Assembly (NCBI GenBank): GCA_029194675.1
Contig: JARFXP010000002.1
Location: forward strand, 744,001-808,000
DNA: 64,000 nucleotides
From: Nitrospira sp.
Lineage (GTDB): Bacteria; Nitrospirota; Nitrospiria; Nitrospirales; Nitrospiraceae
Direction: 5' to 3'
Below, piece after piece: positions 18,390-26,403 of this stretch. The notes beneath the pieces are model-generated. The model ran no database searches. It saw only the letters and a program-made list of their open reading frames with translations, and was not told the DNA's origin. A program made the translations under genes and the position numbers. Numbering within the stretch: position 1 is the stretch's first letter; the number at the start of each line of letters is the position of its first letter.

Positions 18390-18525
18390 GAGGTCAACCT
18401 AGCATCGCGACGAGAACAGCGTCAACGGAGCTGAGGGACACGTCGCGGTCCCGTCCAGTAGAGGTCGGAAATTCCAATCTTGCTGTGAATGTAAGTTGTG
18501 ATAGTCTAGGAGGATCAGGACACGA

Positions 18526-19968
18526 ATGAGAGAGATCGGCCCATACTCCAATTACCGGCTGACTGTTCGCCTCGAATTGGCGAACAAGCCCGGCATCTTT
18601 GCCAGAGTGGCTGCGCTGTTGGCGGAAGAACAGGCCAATCTCGGCGCTGTCGATATTGTGTCGGCGACGAAGACCCGCATGATTCGGGATATCACGTTCG
18701 ATGTTCAGAGTGAGCAGCATGGCGAAAAAGTTGTCGCTCGTTTGGGCGAGTTGCCGGACGTCATCGTGCTCTCGGCATCCGATCGAATTTTCCTCCTCCA
18801 TCTTGGAGGCAAAATTCGGGTGGGGAACAAGTTCCCGATCAGTACCAGACACGTGCTCTCCATGGTGTATACACCGGGTGTTGGTCGTGTTTCTCAAGCG
18901 ATCGCGAAAGACAAGTCGAAAGTCTACACCTTTACGAGCAAGAGCAATAGCGTTGCGGTCGTCTCGGACGGGTCCGCGGTGTTGGGGCTGGGCAATCTTG
19001 GTCCGGAAGCGGCCCTTCCCGTCATGGAAGGCAAGGTGATGCTCTTTAAAGAGCTGGCGAATATCGATGCCTGGCCGATCTGCGTGAATACGCAGGAGCC
19101 GGACGAAATCGTGCGGATCATCCAAGGTATCGCGCCTGGATTCGGTGGCATCAATTTGGAAGACATCAGCGCCCCACGTTGCTTCGAGATCGAGCAAGAA
19201 CTGAAACAATCGCTTGATATTCCTGTGATGCATGATGACCAGCACGGCACGGCCGTGGTGCTGCTGGCAGCGCTCTCGAATGCGCTGAAGGTCACTGGCA
19301 AACAGCTGGAACAGGTTCGGATTGTCGTCAATGGGCTCGGTGCCGCCGGCACGGCCTGCTGTAGAATCTTGCTGGCTGCCGGCGCGGCACATGTGCTGGG
19401 ATGCGACAAGGAGGGCATCATCCTGTACGGGGAAGCCGAACAACTACGAGCCTGCCGAACCGACCTTCGTGCCTGTTTGACGCGAGACAGTCCGAAAGGA
19501 ACTTTGCGTGATGCGTTGAAAGGCGCCGATGTATTTATCGGGCTGTCCGTCGGCAATGCGGTGACTGCCGACGATCTCGATCTCATGGCCCAGGATCGAA
19601 TCGTCTTTGCGTTGGCCAACCCGGATCCGGAGGTTCCTCCGGAGCTGGGGACGACTCACTCCGCGATCTTCGCGACCGGACGGTCGGATTATCCGAATCA
19701 GATCAACAATGCCCTCGCATTCCCAGGGATCTTTCGGGGTGCGCTCGATGTCCAAGCCGGTGAGATCAACGAGGCCATGAAGTTGGCCGCAGCGCAGGCT
19801 ATCGCCCAGGTGATTCCGGAAAATACGTTGAGTGAGGACTATATCATCCCTAGCGTTTTTGATAAGGACGTTGTCCCGCGTGTCGCCCGGGCGGTCGCTG
19901 CCGCTGCGCGCGCCAGCGGAGTAGCCAGACGACGGGCTAAGGCGGACGATCCCTCCATCCTTGAATAA
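18526..19968 (+). CDS. Malic enzyme (oxaloacetate-decarboxylating) with N-terminal ACT domain
   Basis: An AGGAGG site 12 bp upstream supports the ATG at 18526. Residues about 12-85 form an ACT regulatory domain (L-A-N-K-P-G-I-F-A-R-V-A-A-L-L). The catalytic malic enzyme follows: Y-T-P-G-V-G (about 112), S-D-G-S-A-V-L-G-L-G-N-L-G, the metal-binding E-D-I-S-A-P-R and H-D-D-Q-H-G-T-A, and the dinucleotide-binding V-N-G-L-G-A-A-G-T-A (about 268). The enzyme decarboxylates malate to pyruvate with NAD(P)+ reduction. At 480 residues it is a short, bacterial-type enzyme. The ACT domain implies control by a small ligand, probably an amino acid, which cannot be identified from sequence. Confidence 0.9.
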   Translation: MREIGPYSNYRLTVRLELANKPGIFARVAALLAEEQANLGAVDIVSATKTRMIRDITFDVQSEQHGEKVVARLGELPDVIVLSASDRIFLLHLGGKIRVGNKFPISTRHVLSMVYTPGVGRVSQAIAKDKSKVYTFTSKSNSVAVVSDGSAVLGLGNLGPEAALPVMEGKVMLFKELANIDAWPICVNTQEPDEIVRIIQGIAPGFGGINLEDISAPRCFEIEQELKQSLDIPVMHDDQHGTAVVLLAALSNALKVTGKQLEQVRIVVNGLGAAGTACCRILLAAGAAHVLGCDKEGIILYGEAEQLRACRTDLRACLTRDSPKGTLRDALKGADVFIGLSVGNAVTADDLDLMAQDRIVFALANPDPEVPPELGTTHSAIFATGRSDYPNQINNALAFPGIFRGALDVQAGEINEAMKLAAAQAIAQVIPENTLSEDYIIPSVFDKDVVPRVARAVAAAARASGVARRRAKADDPSILE

Positions 19969-20011
19969 GCGTCACGTCGCCCCCATGGGAAATAAACAGT
20001 CTGCTGTGGTC

Positions 20012-20040
20012 TTCAGGCTGTCCTGGTGGCTGTGGTACAA
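20012..20040 (+). promoter_or_regulatory. Possible promoter of the J-domain gene
   Basis: TACAAT at 20035-20040 is a good -10 box, with a weak TTCAGG -35 about 18 bp upstream. Transcription would start near 20047, which excludes the upstream GTG at 20026 and favours the ATG at 20068. Confidence 0.3.
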
Positions 20041-20067
20041 TACGTCTTCTTGGAAGTCCAGGGAACC

Positions 20068-20697
20068 ATGCCGTTCTCAACCGCGAAATTTGTGAAATTC
20101 CGAAGCGGGATGCAGAAACGCATCGGTTCACTGCGTTTAAAGACGGAAGACAGCTTGGAATGTGCCGTCGATACGATGATGGAAGAACGTGTGGACGGAT
20201 TCTTTCAGGTGGAACAGGGACTCGAGGAAATCATCAAGTCCCTCGTCGAAATCGAGGAAGAATTGGAGGCGATTCGAGATCTGGCCGGAGCCATGCGGTT
20301 GGAGTCCCGGCTGGAGTTCGTCGAAGAGCGGTGGGATGAATTCGACAGCGAAATTCGCGAACGCCCCCGGCGGCGTCGTAAACGAGTCAGTCTCGCCGAT
20401 ATGCTCAAAGCCGCCGGTGGAACAGGACAGCTGTCCGAGAATCCACATGCCGTGAATAACGCGGTGGATGCCTATGCGATCATGGGTATGGAATTCGGCA
20501 GCTCTCTCGCCGATGTCACCGCAGCGTTCCGAACCAAGGCGAAGCAACTCCATCCTGATGCGAACAACGGCGATCGCAGTGCTGAACCGGAGCTCCGCCG
20601 CATGTTGGAGGCCTATCAGTTTCTGAAGGAATATCTCAGTCTCAGCAATACGGAACCCATGCCTCCTCCTGATCGCTCCTACAGTCCATCTGAGTAA
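20068..20697 (+). CDS. J-domain (DnaJ-like) protein of unknown partner
   Basis: The ATG at 20068 is chosen over an in-frame GTG at 20026 because it has an AGGGA motif close by and a TACAAT -10-like box lies between the two. Of 209 residues, the N-terminal half is acidic and coiled-coil-like (Q-G-L-E-E-I-I-K-S-L-V-E-I-E-E-E-L). It is followed by a basic R-P-R-R-R-R-K-R patch. A C-terminal J-domain carries the diagnostic H-P-D (in A-K-Q-L-H-P-D-A-N) and the A-Y-A-I-M-G start helix. J-domains stimulate Hsp70 ATPase; the zinc and glycine-rich regions of true DnaJ are absent. The 3' end is 7 bp from the RNase D gene, so the two are probably co-transcribed. Confidence 0.78.
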   Translation: MPFSTAKFVKFRSGMQKRIGSLRLKTEDSLECAVDTMMEERVDGFFQVEQGLEEIIKSLVEIEEELEAIRDLAGAMRLESRLEFVEERWDEFDSEIRERPRRRRKRVSLADMLKAAGGTGQLSENPHAVNNAVDAYAIMGMEFGSSLADVTAAFRTKAKQLHPDANNGDRSAEPELRRMLEAYQFLKEYLSLSNTEPMPPPDRSYSPSE

Positions 20698-20704
20698 CAC
20701 ACCG

Positions 20705-21916
20705 GTGACGATGCCCGCCCCACATCAGTACATCACGAGCGCAGCCACACTCAACGAATTGTGCGCGCGACTGCGGGACAGCCCGCGCCTGGCGCTCGAT
20801 ACGGAATTCGTGGGCGAGGAGAGTTTTGTACCGAAGCTCGAACTCATTCAAGTCGCGACCGACCACACTGCGGCCATTATCGATTTTCCAGCCGTTCTAT
20901 CAAGAGAAGCACTCGATGGGTTCTGGGAGATTGTCTGCGATTCGAGGATTCAAAAGGTCGTGCATGCGGGACGGCAAGATCTGGATCTCTTCGCAGTCCA
21001 TGCCGGGCAAGTCCCAAAACCGTTCTTCGACACCCAGATTGCGGCGGCGCTGGTCGGCTTCGGCCCTCAGGTCGCCTATGCCAACCTTGTGCAACGGGTG
21101 CACGGAAGAAGGCTGGACAAAGCCCATACCTTTACGAATTGGAGTGCCCGCCCGTTGTCCCAAGACCAACTGGCCTACGCGCTGGAGGATGTGACGTTTT
21201 TGTTGGCTATCCATGACCATTTGCACAGCCGACTGTCGAAGCTTGGAAGGCTCCAGTGGGCTCATGAAGAGTTCTCTCGCCTTGCAGGTGTCGTGGGTGA
21301 GACTCGTCGCGAGCCACAAGAACGGTATCAACGCATAAGAGGATGGGATCAGCTGAAGCCGAGATCGGCTGCGGTACTTCGGGAACTTGCAGCCTGGCGT
21401 GAGGGGGAAGCGAAACGGAGAAATGCGCCTCGGAGCAGGATCGTCCGGGATGAAGTGCTGCTTCAGCTGGCGCGACATCCTCCGCGGCACCAGGATGAGT
21501 TGCGCAACGTCAGGGGTCTCCACGCTTCAGAAGTAGACCGAAATGGAGAGTCGATCCTTGTCACGATTCAAGCGGCGCTTGGGCTTCCCCCCTCGGCTTG
21601 GCCGGTGCTTCCGAAAGAGCGAAAATCTGAACCGGAATCGAATGGACTCGTCGAATTGCTTCAGGCGATCGTGAAGGCTCGCGCCGTGGAAGAAGAGATT
21701 GCTCCGACCTTGTTGGCGACGAGCGCCGATCTCCAGGAGTTGGTCGATGTCAAGACGAATCGGTCAACGCTGGATCTCCCAGTCCTGAAGGGATGGAGAC
21801 GAATCTTGGCAGGTGATCTCCTGCTTGCCGCGCTGGACGGAAAGGTCTCTTTTACTGTTGATCCACACACCAGGACGATTCGGTGGTCGCTGTCCGAGCC
21901 GACCACCGGTGGCTGA
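20705..21916 (+). CDS. rnd: Ribonuclease D
   Basis: The 403-residue protein has a DEDDy 3'-5' exonuclease domain at its N-terminus: L-A-L-D-T-E-F (Asp/Glu), V-V-H-A-G-R-Q-D-L-D-L-F, and L-A-Y-A-L-E-D-V-T-F-L with the Tyr and Asp of motif III. An HRDC domain follows (about 215-290, A-V-L-R-E-L-A-A-W-R-E). RNase D trims tRNA and other stable RNA 3' ends. The frame offers GTG at 20705 and ATG at 20711; neither has a strong ribosome site, so the exact start is uncertain by two codons. It follows the J-domain gene by 7 bp. Confidence 0.9.
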   Translation: MTMPAPHQYITSAATLNELCARLRDSPRLALDTEFVGEESFVPKLELIQVATDHTAAIIDFPAVLSREALDGFWEIVCDSRIQKVVHAGRQDLDLFAVHAGQVPKPFFDTQIAAALVGFGPQVAYANLVQRVHGRRLDKAHTFTNWSARPLSQDQLAYALEDVTFLLAIHDHLHSRLSKLGRLQWAHEEFSRLAGVVGETRREPQERYQRIRGWDQLKPRSAAVLRELAAWREGEAKRRNAPRSRIVRDEVLLQLARHPPRHQDELRNVRGLHASEVDRNGESILVTIQAALGLPPSAWPVLPKERKSEPESNGLVELLQAIVKARAVEEEIAPTLLATSADLQELVDVKTNRSTLDLPVLKGWRRILAGDLLLAALDGKVSFTVDPHTRTIRWSLSEPTTGG

Positions 21917-22061
21917 GCGATTCAGCCTGAGGATGTTGCAAGAGTCCGTCAGCGTCGTTCTCGCATCGCTCAACGCCTCAACGTACCAACCACCTATGCC
22001 CCAACCTTTCGCTCGCTGCGGCCTTGCCTGGCGAAAGGCGCGTCTCGGCGCGCCGGGGTTC

Positions 22062-22097
22062 AGGAGGTGAGACGATGAGCTTTTTCACCATCCTCTG
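22062..22097 (+). other. Seven-codon ORF behind a perfect Shine-Dalgarno
   Basis: The sequence AGGAGGTGA (22062-22070) lies 3 bp before an ATG that opens a seven-codon frame (M-S-F-F-T-I-L, stop at 22095-22097). It is in the 226-bp gap between rnd and the ArsC-like gene, which otherwise shows only GC-rich sequence. It could be a leader peptide, part of a dispersed repeat, or chance. Confidence 0.3.
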
Positions 22098-22142
22098 AGG
22101 TGTTACAGTGCGTCTTTAGGTTCGTGCATCGAAAACCATGAT

Positions 22143-22493
22143 CTACAAGAGTTTCTTGATCGAGTCAGCCGGTCTCGCCAGCATGACCTGGTCGCCTTTC
22201 TCCACGATCGGCCGTTGAATAAGGTCTGGGTGTTTCACCATCAGGTCGAGTAGCTCATCGTCCGAGAGCTGTTTCTTCGCCAGACCGAGCTCGCGGTACA
22301 GGTCTTCTTTGGTTCGAAGTACGTCCTTAGGGGATAGGTCGGCCTTCTTTAAAAGCGTTTTAAGCTGAGCTTTGGTAAACGAGCGCTCGTAGTAGTTGAT
22401 GGCTGTAAAGGGCGCCCCGCTGTCCTTGAGCAGCTGTACGGCTTGTCGGCAGGTTGTGCAGGTCGGTTTGTGATAGATCGTGATATCCGCCAT
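22143..22493 (-). CDS. ArsC/Spx-family glutaredoxin-like reductase
   Basis: The ATG at 22493 is preferred over a GTG two codons earlier because GGAG lies 5 bp upstream of it. The 116-residue protein has a thioredoxin-like fold with the active-site motif K-P-T-C-T-T-C-R (C-x-x-C near residue 10). It also has the ArsC-family pattern R-T-K-E-D-L-Y-R-E-L-G-L and H-P-D-L-I-Q-R-P-I-V. Family members reduce arsenate with glutathione/glutaredoxin or act as Spx-like regulators. No ars operon genes are nearby and the C-x-x-C is not the single-Cys plasmid ArsC type, so YffB/ArsC-like redox protein is the safest call. Confidence 0.82.
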   Translation of the reverse strand: MADITIYHKPTCTTCRQAVQLLKDSGAPFTAINYYERSFTKAQLKTLLKKADLSPKDVLRTKEDLYRELGLAKKQLSDDELLDLMVKHPDLIQRPIVEKGDQVMLARPADSIKKLL

Positions 22494-22580
22494 TGTCACT
22501 CCTTGTGAAAACCCGTCTTGACGATTTTTTTCAGTCTGTGTTAGATCCCAACTAGGGAGATGCCTGAAACAGGATCATTT

Positions 22581-22949
22581 ATGCCGTGGATCGGAACCAG
22601 CTCCATCGGTCAGTTCGCCTGCGCCAACGTCTTTCAACGCACGCTGAGGGATCTCCGTATCAAGCGTAAGGGCCAGCCCGTCTTTGTCCTTGGGCATGTG
22701 CTCGCTCGCAAAAAGCAAGAAGCAACCTTTGAAGCCTTCAACGACCGGCTGGCCGTTGTGAAGTTCAACGATGAGGGACTTGTGGGCTATGACCCTCAAG
22801 AGCTCCTGCTTCCAACTGAAATTGATGAGCATGGCGTTCCGTATTTTGAGATCCGGTCATGCCGATCCTGTGGGGTGCTCTTTCCTCTTACCATTGAGGA
22901 ACAGGAGTCTGACCATGAACCCGAACAGTGCCCAGACTGTACAGCCTGA
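22581..22949 (+). CDS. Conserved-looking small protein with C-terminal zinc-ribbon-like cysteines
   Basis: I do not recognise this protein. The ATG at 22581 has an AGGA site 7 bp upstream; an earlier in-frame ATG at 22560 has its purine run too close to work well. The 122-residue product has a basic N-terminal half (R-I-K-R-K-G, L-A-R-K-K-Q-E) that includes F-N-D-R-L-A-V-V-K-F-N-D. Its C-terminus holds two C-x-x-C pairs (C-R-S-C and C-P-D-C, about 25 residues apart) that could bind one zinc. It is transcribed divergently from the ArsC-like gene and converges on a secreted protein. RNA or protein binding is possible but unsupported. Confidence 0.6.
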   Translation: MPWIGTSSIGQFACANVFQRTLRDLRIKRKGQPVFVLGHVLARKKQEATFEAFNDRLAVVKFNDEGLVGYDPQELLLPTEIDEHGVPYFEIRSCRSCGVLFPLTIEEQESDHEPEQCPDCTA

Positions 22950-22960
22950 TCACCCCGATG

Positions 22961-23353
22961 TTAGTCGACAAAGGGAGCCACTTCCAAGGCTTTTTTCAGG
23001 AGGCAATCTCCCGCAACCCCCTGCAACACCATCGGTAACATGGCTGCGTCGATCGCACGCACCGAGAGAACACGGAATCCGTCCGGAGACTTCTGACCTT
23101 CGAGTTTGAGAGCGTGACAGATTTCCAGTGTTTTCCAGACTAAATTGGACAGAATTTGGTCGGATGCAAGCAGATTCATGTCCGCGACCGTATCCTCGAT
23201 CGCGACCTTTGCTGGAATCCGTGTCCTCTCCTTGGGAGGTTCGCTGACGACGGCGAACGCGACTGTTGTTTCGCTCGCCATGGCGGCTGAGACTGTCATG
23301 ATCCCCGTCGGCATGATCAGGAAGCAACACATGATGACGGCTGGTCGTCTCAT
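22961..23353 (-). CDS. Small secreted protein of unknown function
   Basis: The 130-residue product starts with a clear signal peptide (M-R-R-P-A-V-I-M-C-C-F-L-I, cleavage near A-M-A-S). The mature part has no recognised motif apart from a cysteine pair (C-H-A-L and D-C-L-L). A competing frame of similar length on the same strand (22950-23357) lacks a signal peptide and has shadow-like composition, so this frame is preferred. Periplasmic location is inferred. It converges with the zinc-ribbon-like gene, and the divergent citrate synthase start is about 145 bp away. Confidence 0.6.
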   Translation of the reverse strand: MRRPAVIMCCFLIMPTGIMTVSAAMASETTVAFAVVSEPPKERTRIPAKVAIEDTVADMNLLASDQILSNLVWKTLEICHALKLEGQKSPDGFRVLSVRAIDAAMLPMVLQGVAGDCLLKKALEVAPFVD

Positions 23354-23497
23354 TCACATCTCTGATCCATGCCTCTATACCATCCGATCATGCCGTGCTT
23401 AGTATGCCAATCATGATTTTCCATTGCAAGAATGACGCGCCGTCATGGTAGGGTAGTGATAGACAAAGCAAGATCTTTTTTAACCTGAGGGTCCATC

Positions 23498-24631
23498 ATG
23501 CCACATGATTTCATGCCGGGATTAGCCGGAGTCCCGGCTGCTACCTCATCGATCAGCGATGTCGATGGTCAACGCGGCGTTCTGGAATACCGCGGGATTC
23601 GAGTCGAAACACTCTGTTCGAATTCGTCGTACCTGGAAACGGCGTATCTGCTTCTTTTCGGACATCTTCCTTCAGCGACTGAATTCCAACGATGGGTCAC
23701 CGACGTCACCCATCATCGGCGCATCAAATTTCGCATCATCGATTTGTTGAAAAGTTTGCCGGAACAGGGTCATCCCATGGATGCGCTCCAGGCGGCAGTG
23801 GCGGCGCTCGGCATGTTTTATCCGGGCCGCAACGTCAAGGACGTCGAGAATAATTATTGGAGCGCGGTGCGACTTGTCGCCAAGTTGCCGACGATTGTGG
23901 CGGCCTGGGCAAGGCTTCGCCACGGCGATGCTCCGATCACGCCGCGCGACGATCTGGGGTTCAGCGAGAACTTCTTCTATATGTTGACGGAGTCTGTCGT
24001 CCCTCTCTTGTGGGATGAAATATTCGATGATTGCCTCATCCTCCATGCCGAACACACCATGAACGCGTCCACATTTACGGGACTGGTCACGGCATCAACC
24101 CTGGCCGATCCCTATACCGTCGTGGCCTCGTCGATCGGTGCGTTGAAGGGTCCCTTGCACGGAGGCGCGAATGAAGAAGTGGTGGTGATGCTCCAAGAGA
24201 TCGGAACTCTGGATAAGGCGCGGCAGTATGTTGAGCATACCCTGCAGAACAAGAAAAAGCTGATGGGATTCGGCCATCGCGTCTACAAGGTCAAAGATCC
24301 TCGTGCCACCGTTCTGCAGGAACTCTGTCGGCGATTGTTCAAAGAATACGGAAGCTCGCCCTTGTATGAAATTGCATTGGAAGTGGAGGCGGCGGCCGCA
24401 ACAATGCTGAACGGCAAGGCGATCTATCCCAATGTCGATTTCTACTCCGGAATTATTTACGACAAGATGGGTATCGATGTCGATCTCTTTACTCCGCTCT
24501 TTGCCATGTCGCGCGTGTCAGGCTGGTTGGCCCATTGGCTGGAGCAGCTGCGCGAAAATAAGCTGTTCAGGCCGGACCAGATCTACTCCGGCGAGCATAA
24601 CCGGCCCTACGTGCCCATCGATCAGCGGTAA
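23498..24631 (+). CDS. gltA: Citrate synthase
   Basis: The 377-residue protein has the citrate synthase signature and catalytic residues. These are His in G-P-L-H-G-G-A-N-E-E-V (about 224), His in M-G-F-G-H-R-V-Y-K (about 263) and Asp in P-N-V-D-F-Y-S-G (about 314). The N-terminal motif V-L-E-Y-R-G-I is also present. The short length and lack of an N-terminal zinc region indicate the Gram-positive/archaeal-like dimeric type rather than the E. coli hexameric type. It condenses oxaloacetate and acetyl-CoA. An ATG after a purine-rich C-C-T-G-A-G-G leader gives the start. It is followed by a tiny ORF and Hsp20. Confidence 0.92.
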   Translation: MPHDFMPGLAGVPAATSSISDVDGQRGVLEYRGIRVETLCSNSSYLETAYLLLFGHLPSATEFQRWVTDVTHHRRIKFRIIDLLKSLPEQGHPMDALQAAVAALGMFYPGRNVKDVENNYWSAVRLVAKLPTIVAAWARLRHGDAPITPRDDLGFSENFFYMLTESVVPLLWDEIFDDCLILHAEHTMNASTFTGLVTASTLADPYTVVASSIGALKGPLHGGANEEVVVMLQEIGTLDKARQYVEHTLQNKKKLMGFGHRVYKVKDPRATVLQELCRRLFKEYGSSPLYEIALEVEAAAATMLNGKAIYPNVDFYSGIIYDKMGIDVDLFTPLFAMSRVSGWLAHWLEQLRENKLFRPDQIYSGEHNRPYVPIDQR

Positions 24632-24638
24632 TCCTCGT

Positions 24639-24722
24639 ATGGACAAGGCCCTCAAACTCTTGACTTCCCTCTTGGCCGATTTATCTAAGAACCATACAGG
24701 TGAATCGGCGCAGCGCCAGTAG
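24639..24722 (+). CDS. Possible 27-residue ORF between citrate synthase and hsp20
   Basis: A short frame starts 8 bp after the gltA stop: M-D-K-A-L-K-L-L-T-S-L-L-A-D-L-S then K-N-H-T-G-E-S-A-Q-R-Q. It is amphipathic in its first half. No good ribosome site precedes it, though gltA translation could feed it. It may be real, or simply the spacer. Confidence 0.3.
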   Translation: MDKALKLLTSLLADLSKNHTGESAQRQ

Positions 24723-24766
24723 ACTCAATCAGACAATCATAGGGGAAAGACACGAAGGAGGTTGCT

Positions 24767-25216
24767 ATGACACTCGTACGATGGGATCCGTTTCGGGAAT
24801 TGGAAGAAGTCTCAGATCGATTGAACCGGATGTTCGCTCGTCCCGCTGCGGCACGCACCAATGGGAAGGAGACCATGATCGTGGCGGACTGGACGCCATC
24901 CGTCGATATCAGCGAGACCGAAGGGGAGTATCAGATTAAGGCTGAGATTCCGGATGTGAAGAAGGAGGATGTGAAGGTTACGTTGGAGGACGGAGTGCTC
25001 ACCATTCAGGGAGAGCGGAAGCACGAGAAGGAAGAGAAGGGAAAGAAGTTCCATCGGATTGAGCGATCCTACGGTAGCTTCGTCCGAACCTTCTCCTTGC
25101 CCGATGTGATTGACGATGAGAAGGTCAAGGCGGAGTTCAAGGATGGAGTGCTCAACCTTCATCTGCCGAAATCGGAGAAGGCCAAACCGAAGGCCATCGA
25201 AGTCAAGGTAGCGTAA
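24767..25216 (+). CDS. Small heat shock protein, Hsp20/alpha-crystallin family
   Basis: GAAGGAGG 5-6 bp upstream supports the ATG. The 149-residue protein starts with the typical M-T-L-V-R-W-D-P-F-R-E-L-E-E. Its alpha-crystallin domain spans about 45-145, with P-D-V-K-K-E-D-V-K-V, G-V-L-T-I-Q-G-E-R and F-K-D-G-V-L-N-L-H-L-P (the conserved A/G-x-L motif). It is an ATP-independent holdase chaperone of the cytoplasm. A rho-independent terminator follows within 25 bp of the stop. No CIRCE element was recognised upstream. Confidence 0.93.
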   Translation: MTLVRWDPFRELEEVSDRLNRMFARPAAARTNGKETMIVADWTPSVDISETEGEYQIKAEIPDVKKEDVKVTLEDGVLTIQGERKHEKEEKGKKFHRIERSYGSFVRTFSLPDVIDDEKVKAEFKDGVLNLHLPKSEKAKPKAIEVKVA

Positions 25217-25239
25217 GCTGGTCTGAAAGGTTCCTTAGA

Positions 25240-25276
25240 ACAAAGGCTCGCCCCACCAGGCGGGCCTTTGTATTTC
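25240..25276 (+). terminator. Rho-independent terminator after hsp20
   Basis: A 13-bp stem (25240-25252 with 25259-25271, one G-T wobble) closes a six-base loop and is followed by a short T-rich run (TATTTCT). It ends the gltA-hsp20 direction and precedes the opposite-strand toxin-antitoxin genes. Confidence 0.75.
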
Positions 25277-25315
25277 TCGGCACCTTATTCCCACATCACC
25301 AATTCCCAGGCAGCA

Positions 25316-25519
25316 TTAGTCCCGACGTAGATCCAAAAGCTTGACGCCGAACTTAACCTTGCCGCGCAATCGCCGCAGGCGACCATAGGCCCCTCCGGCA
25401 GCGACCAATTCCAATCCTCTTCGCACGGTCGGGGTTACATCTTCGCCGTTTGCGGTGGTAGCCCGCTCTGGGCGGTCAGCCGAGACTTCTATCGTGAGCT
25501 TCTTAATGTGTCTTGCCAC
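25316..25519 (-). CDS. VapB-like antitoxin without an adjacent toxin
   Basis: GTG start with AAGGAGAG about 6 bp upstream. The 67-residue protein begins with a beta-strand-like K-K-L-T-I-E-V, as in ribbon-helix-helix or AbrB proteins. It ends in a region rich in L-R-R-L-R-G-K-V-K-F-G-V-K-L-L-D-L-R, which resembles the toxin-binding tail (L-R-G-K...L) of VapB-type antitoxins. No toxin gene follows it: the next frame downstream is the hsp20 terminator, and the nearby PIN toxin has its own antitoxin. It may be an orphan or may pair with a distant toxin. Confidence 0.55.
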   Translation of the reverse strand: MARHIKKLTIEVSADRPERATTANGEDVTPTVRRGLELVAAGGAYGRLRRLRGKVKFGVKLLDLRRD

Positions 25520-25608
25520 GAGGGCTCTCCTTGTTCAACCGCCATAGTCGTCTCTGCGACAACGCTCTGTATACCGTAGGGGCATACGGTATTTCATGGT
25601 CATCGGGT

Positions 25609-26040
25609 TTACAAGGGGAGACGTTTGGTTTCGAGATGCTCAGCGGTGGCGGCTCGGAGGAGTTGGACGTCGGCTGAAATAAGAACCGACGGTTCATCGA
25701 GGTGATCCTGCAGCTCGATCGCCGAAGCCAGATGGATGGCATCAAGAGCTCGTAGGGGATATCGTTCGAGTAGCGCCCGGGAGCGTCCAAGGATACTTTC
25801 GTCCAAATTAACCCTGACGTAGGCAGGCCATTCTTGTAAAAAATGGCGAACCACTTCGTGGTAGTGCGATTCTCCTAGGACTGCTTCCCGAACACGCCTA
25901 CGCAAAGCCGAAAAGGTCTCGGTATAGGCAATGGTGGCGGTGGCGTGAGGTGGAGTGTCTGCTCGCAGAGCAATGGCTTCAGCCGTCCCAATTTCCTCGA
26001 TGAATTGTTTCACGAGTGCGCTCGTGTCCCAGTAGAGCAT
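25609..26040 (-). CDS. PIN-domain ribonuclease toxin (VapC type)
   Basis: The ATG at 26040 is 2 bp after the antitoxin stop. The 143-residue protein is a PIN domain with the acidic active-site residues visible: Asp in L-Y-W-D-T-S-A-L-V-K, Glu in A-Y-T-E-T-F, Asp in R-A-L-D-A-I-H-L-A-S-A, and Asp in L-I-S-A-D-V-Q-L-L. VapC toxins cleave tRNA or rRNA and are neutralised by the co-encoded antitoxin. Operon order antitoxin-toxin is the usual one. The sequence appears intact. Confidence 0.88.
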   Translation of the reverse strand: MLYWDTSALVKQFIEEIGTAEAIALRADTPPHATATIAYTETFSALRRRVREAVLGESHYHEVVRHFLQEWPAYVRVNLDESILGRSRALLERYPLRALDAIHLASAIELQDHLDEPSVLISADVQLLRAATAEHLETKRLPL

Positions 26041-26042
26041 CG

Positions 26043-26327
26043 TCAACGTTCATCACGGTCATCGACGACCGCACGACCTAGCGATGGGCCTCGATAGGAA
26101 AGAGGTTTGAGCCGTTTCCTCGGCGCGCCTGTCGGCGGGATGATCTTTCCCAGCGCGGTAAGTTGCGCCAACCGGGCCTCCCGTGTCCCAGGCTTCCCGG
26201 CCTCGATGTGCTGAAGCAGGGCGATCGGTCGTCCTCGGTCGGTTACGATGATTTCTTCACCCTTCTGTGTTCGACGAAGATAGTGAGTCAGGCGATTTTT
26301 GAGTTCTTTGACGCCGATCCTGCTCAT
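26043..26327 (-). CDS. Phd/YefM-family antitoxin of the VapC module
   Basis: The 94-residue protein starts M-S-R-I-G-V-K-E-L-K-N-R-L-T-H-Y-L-R-R and continues G-E-E-I-I-V-T-D-R-G-R-P-I-A-L-L, the Phd/YefM DNA-binding fold. The basic C-terminal half (P-R-K-R-L-K-P) should wrap the toxin. It precedes the PIN toxin by 2 bp on the same strand. Antitoxins of this type autoregulate their operon; no clear operator palindrome was picked out upstream. Confidence 0.85.
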   Translation of the reverse strand: MSRIGVKELKNRLTHYLRRTQKGEEIIVTDRGRPIALLQHIEAGKPGTREARLAQLTALGKIIPPTGAPRKRLKPLSYRGPSLGRAVVDDRDER

Positions 26328-26403
26328 CGTACACCTCGGTGGCTATTGTAGCTACCTCTATAAACGAACACAAGGATTCGTCGACATCTCTCCAGTTGTG
26401 TCG

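Noticed and set aside
18394..19443. A 349-codon minus-strand frame opposite the malic enzyme gene
   Set aside because: The plus strand has all malic enzyme motifs and a strong ribosome site; the antisense frame has none.
22950..23357. A 135-codon frame overlapping the small secreted protein
   Set aside because: It lacks a signal peptide and has Ser/Arg-rich shadow composition, while the other frame has a clean signal sequence.
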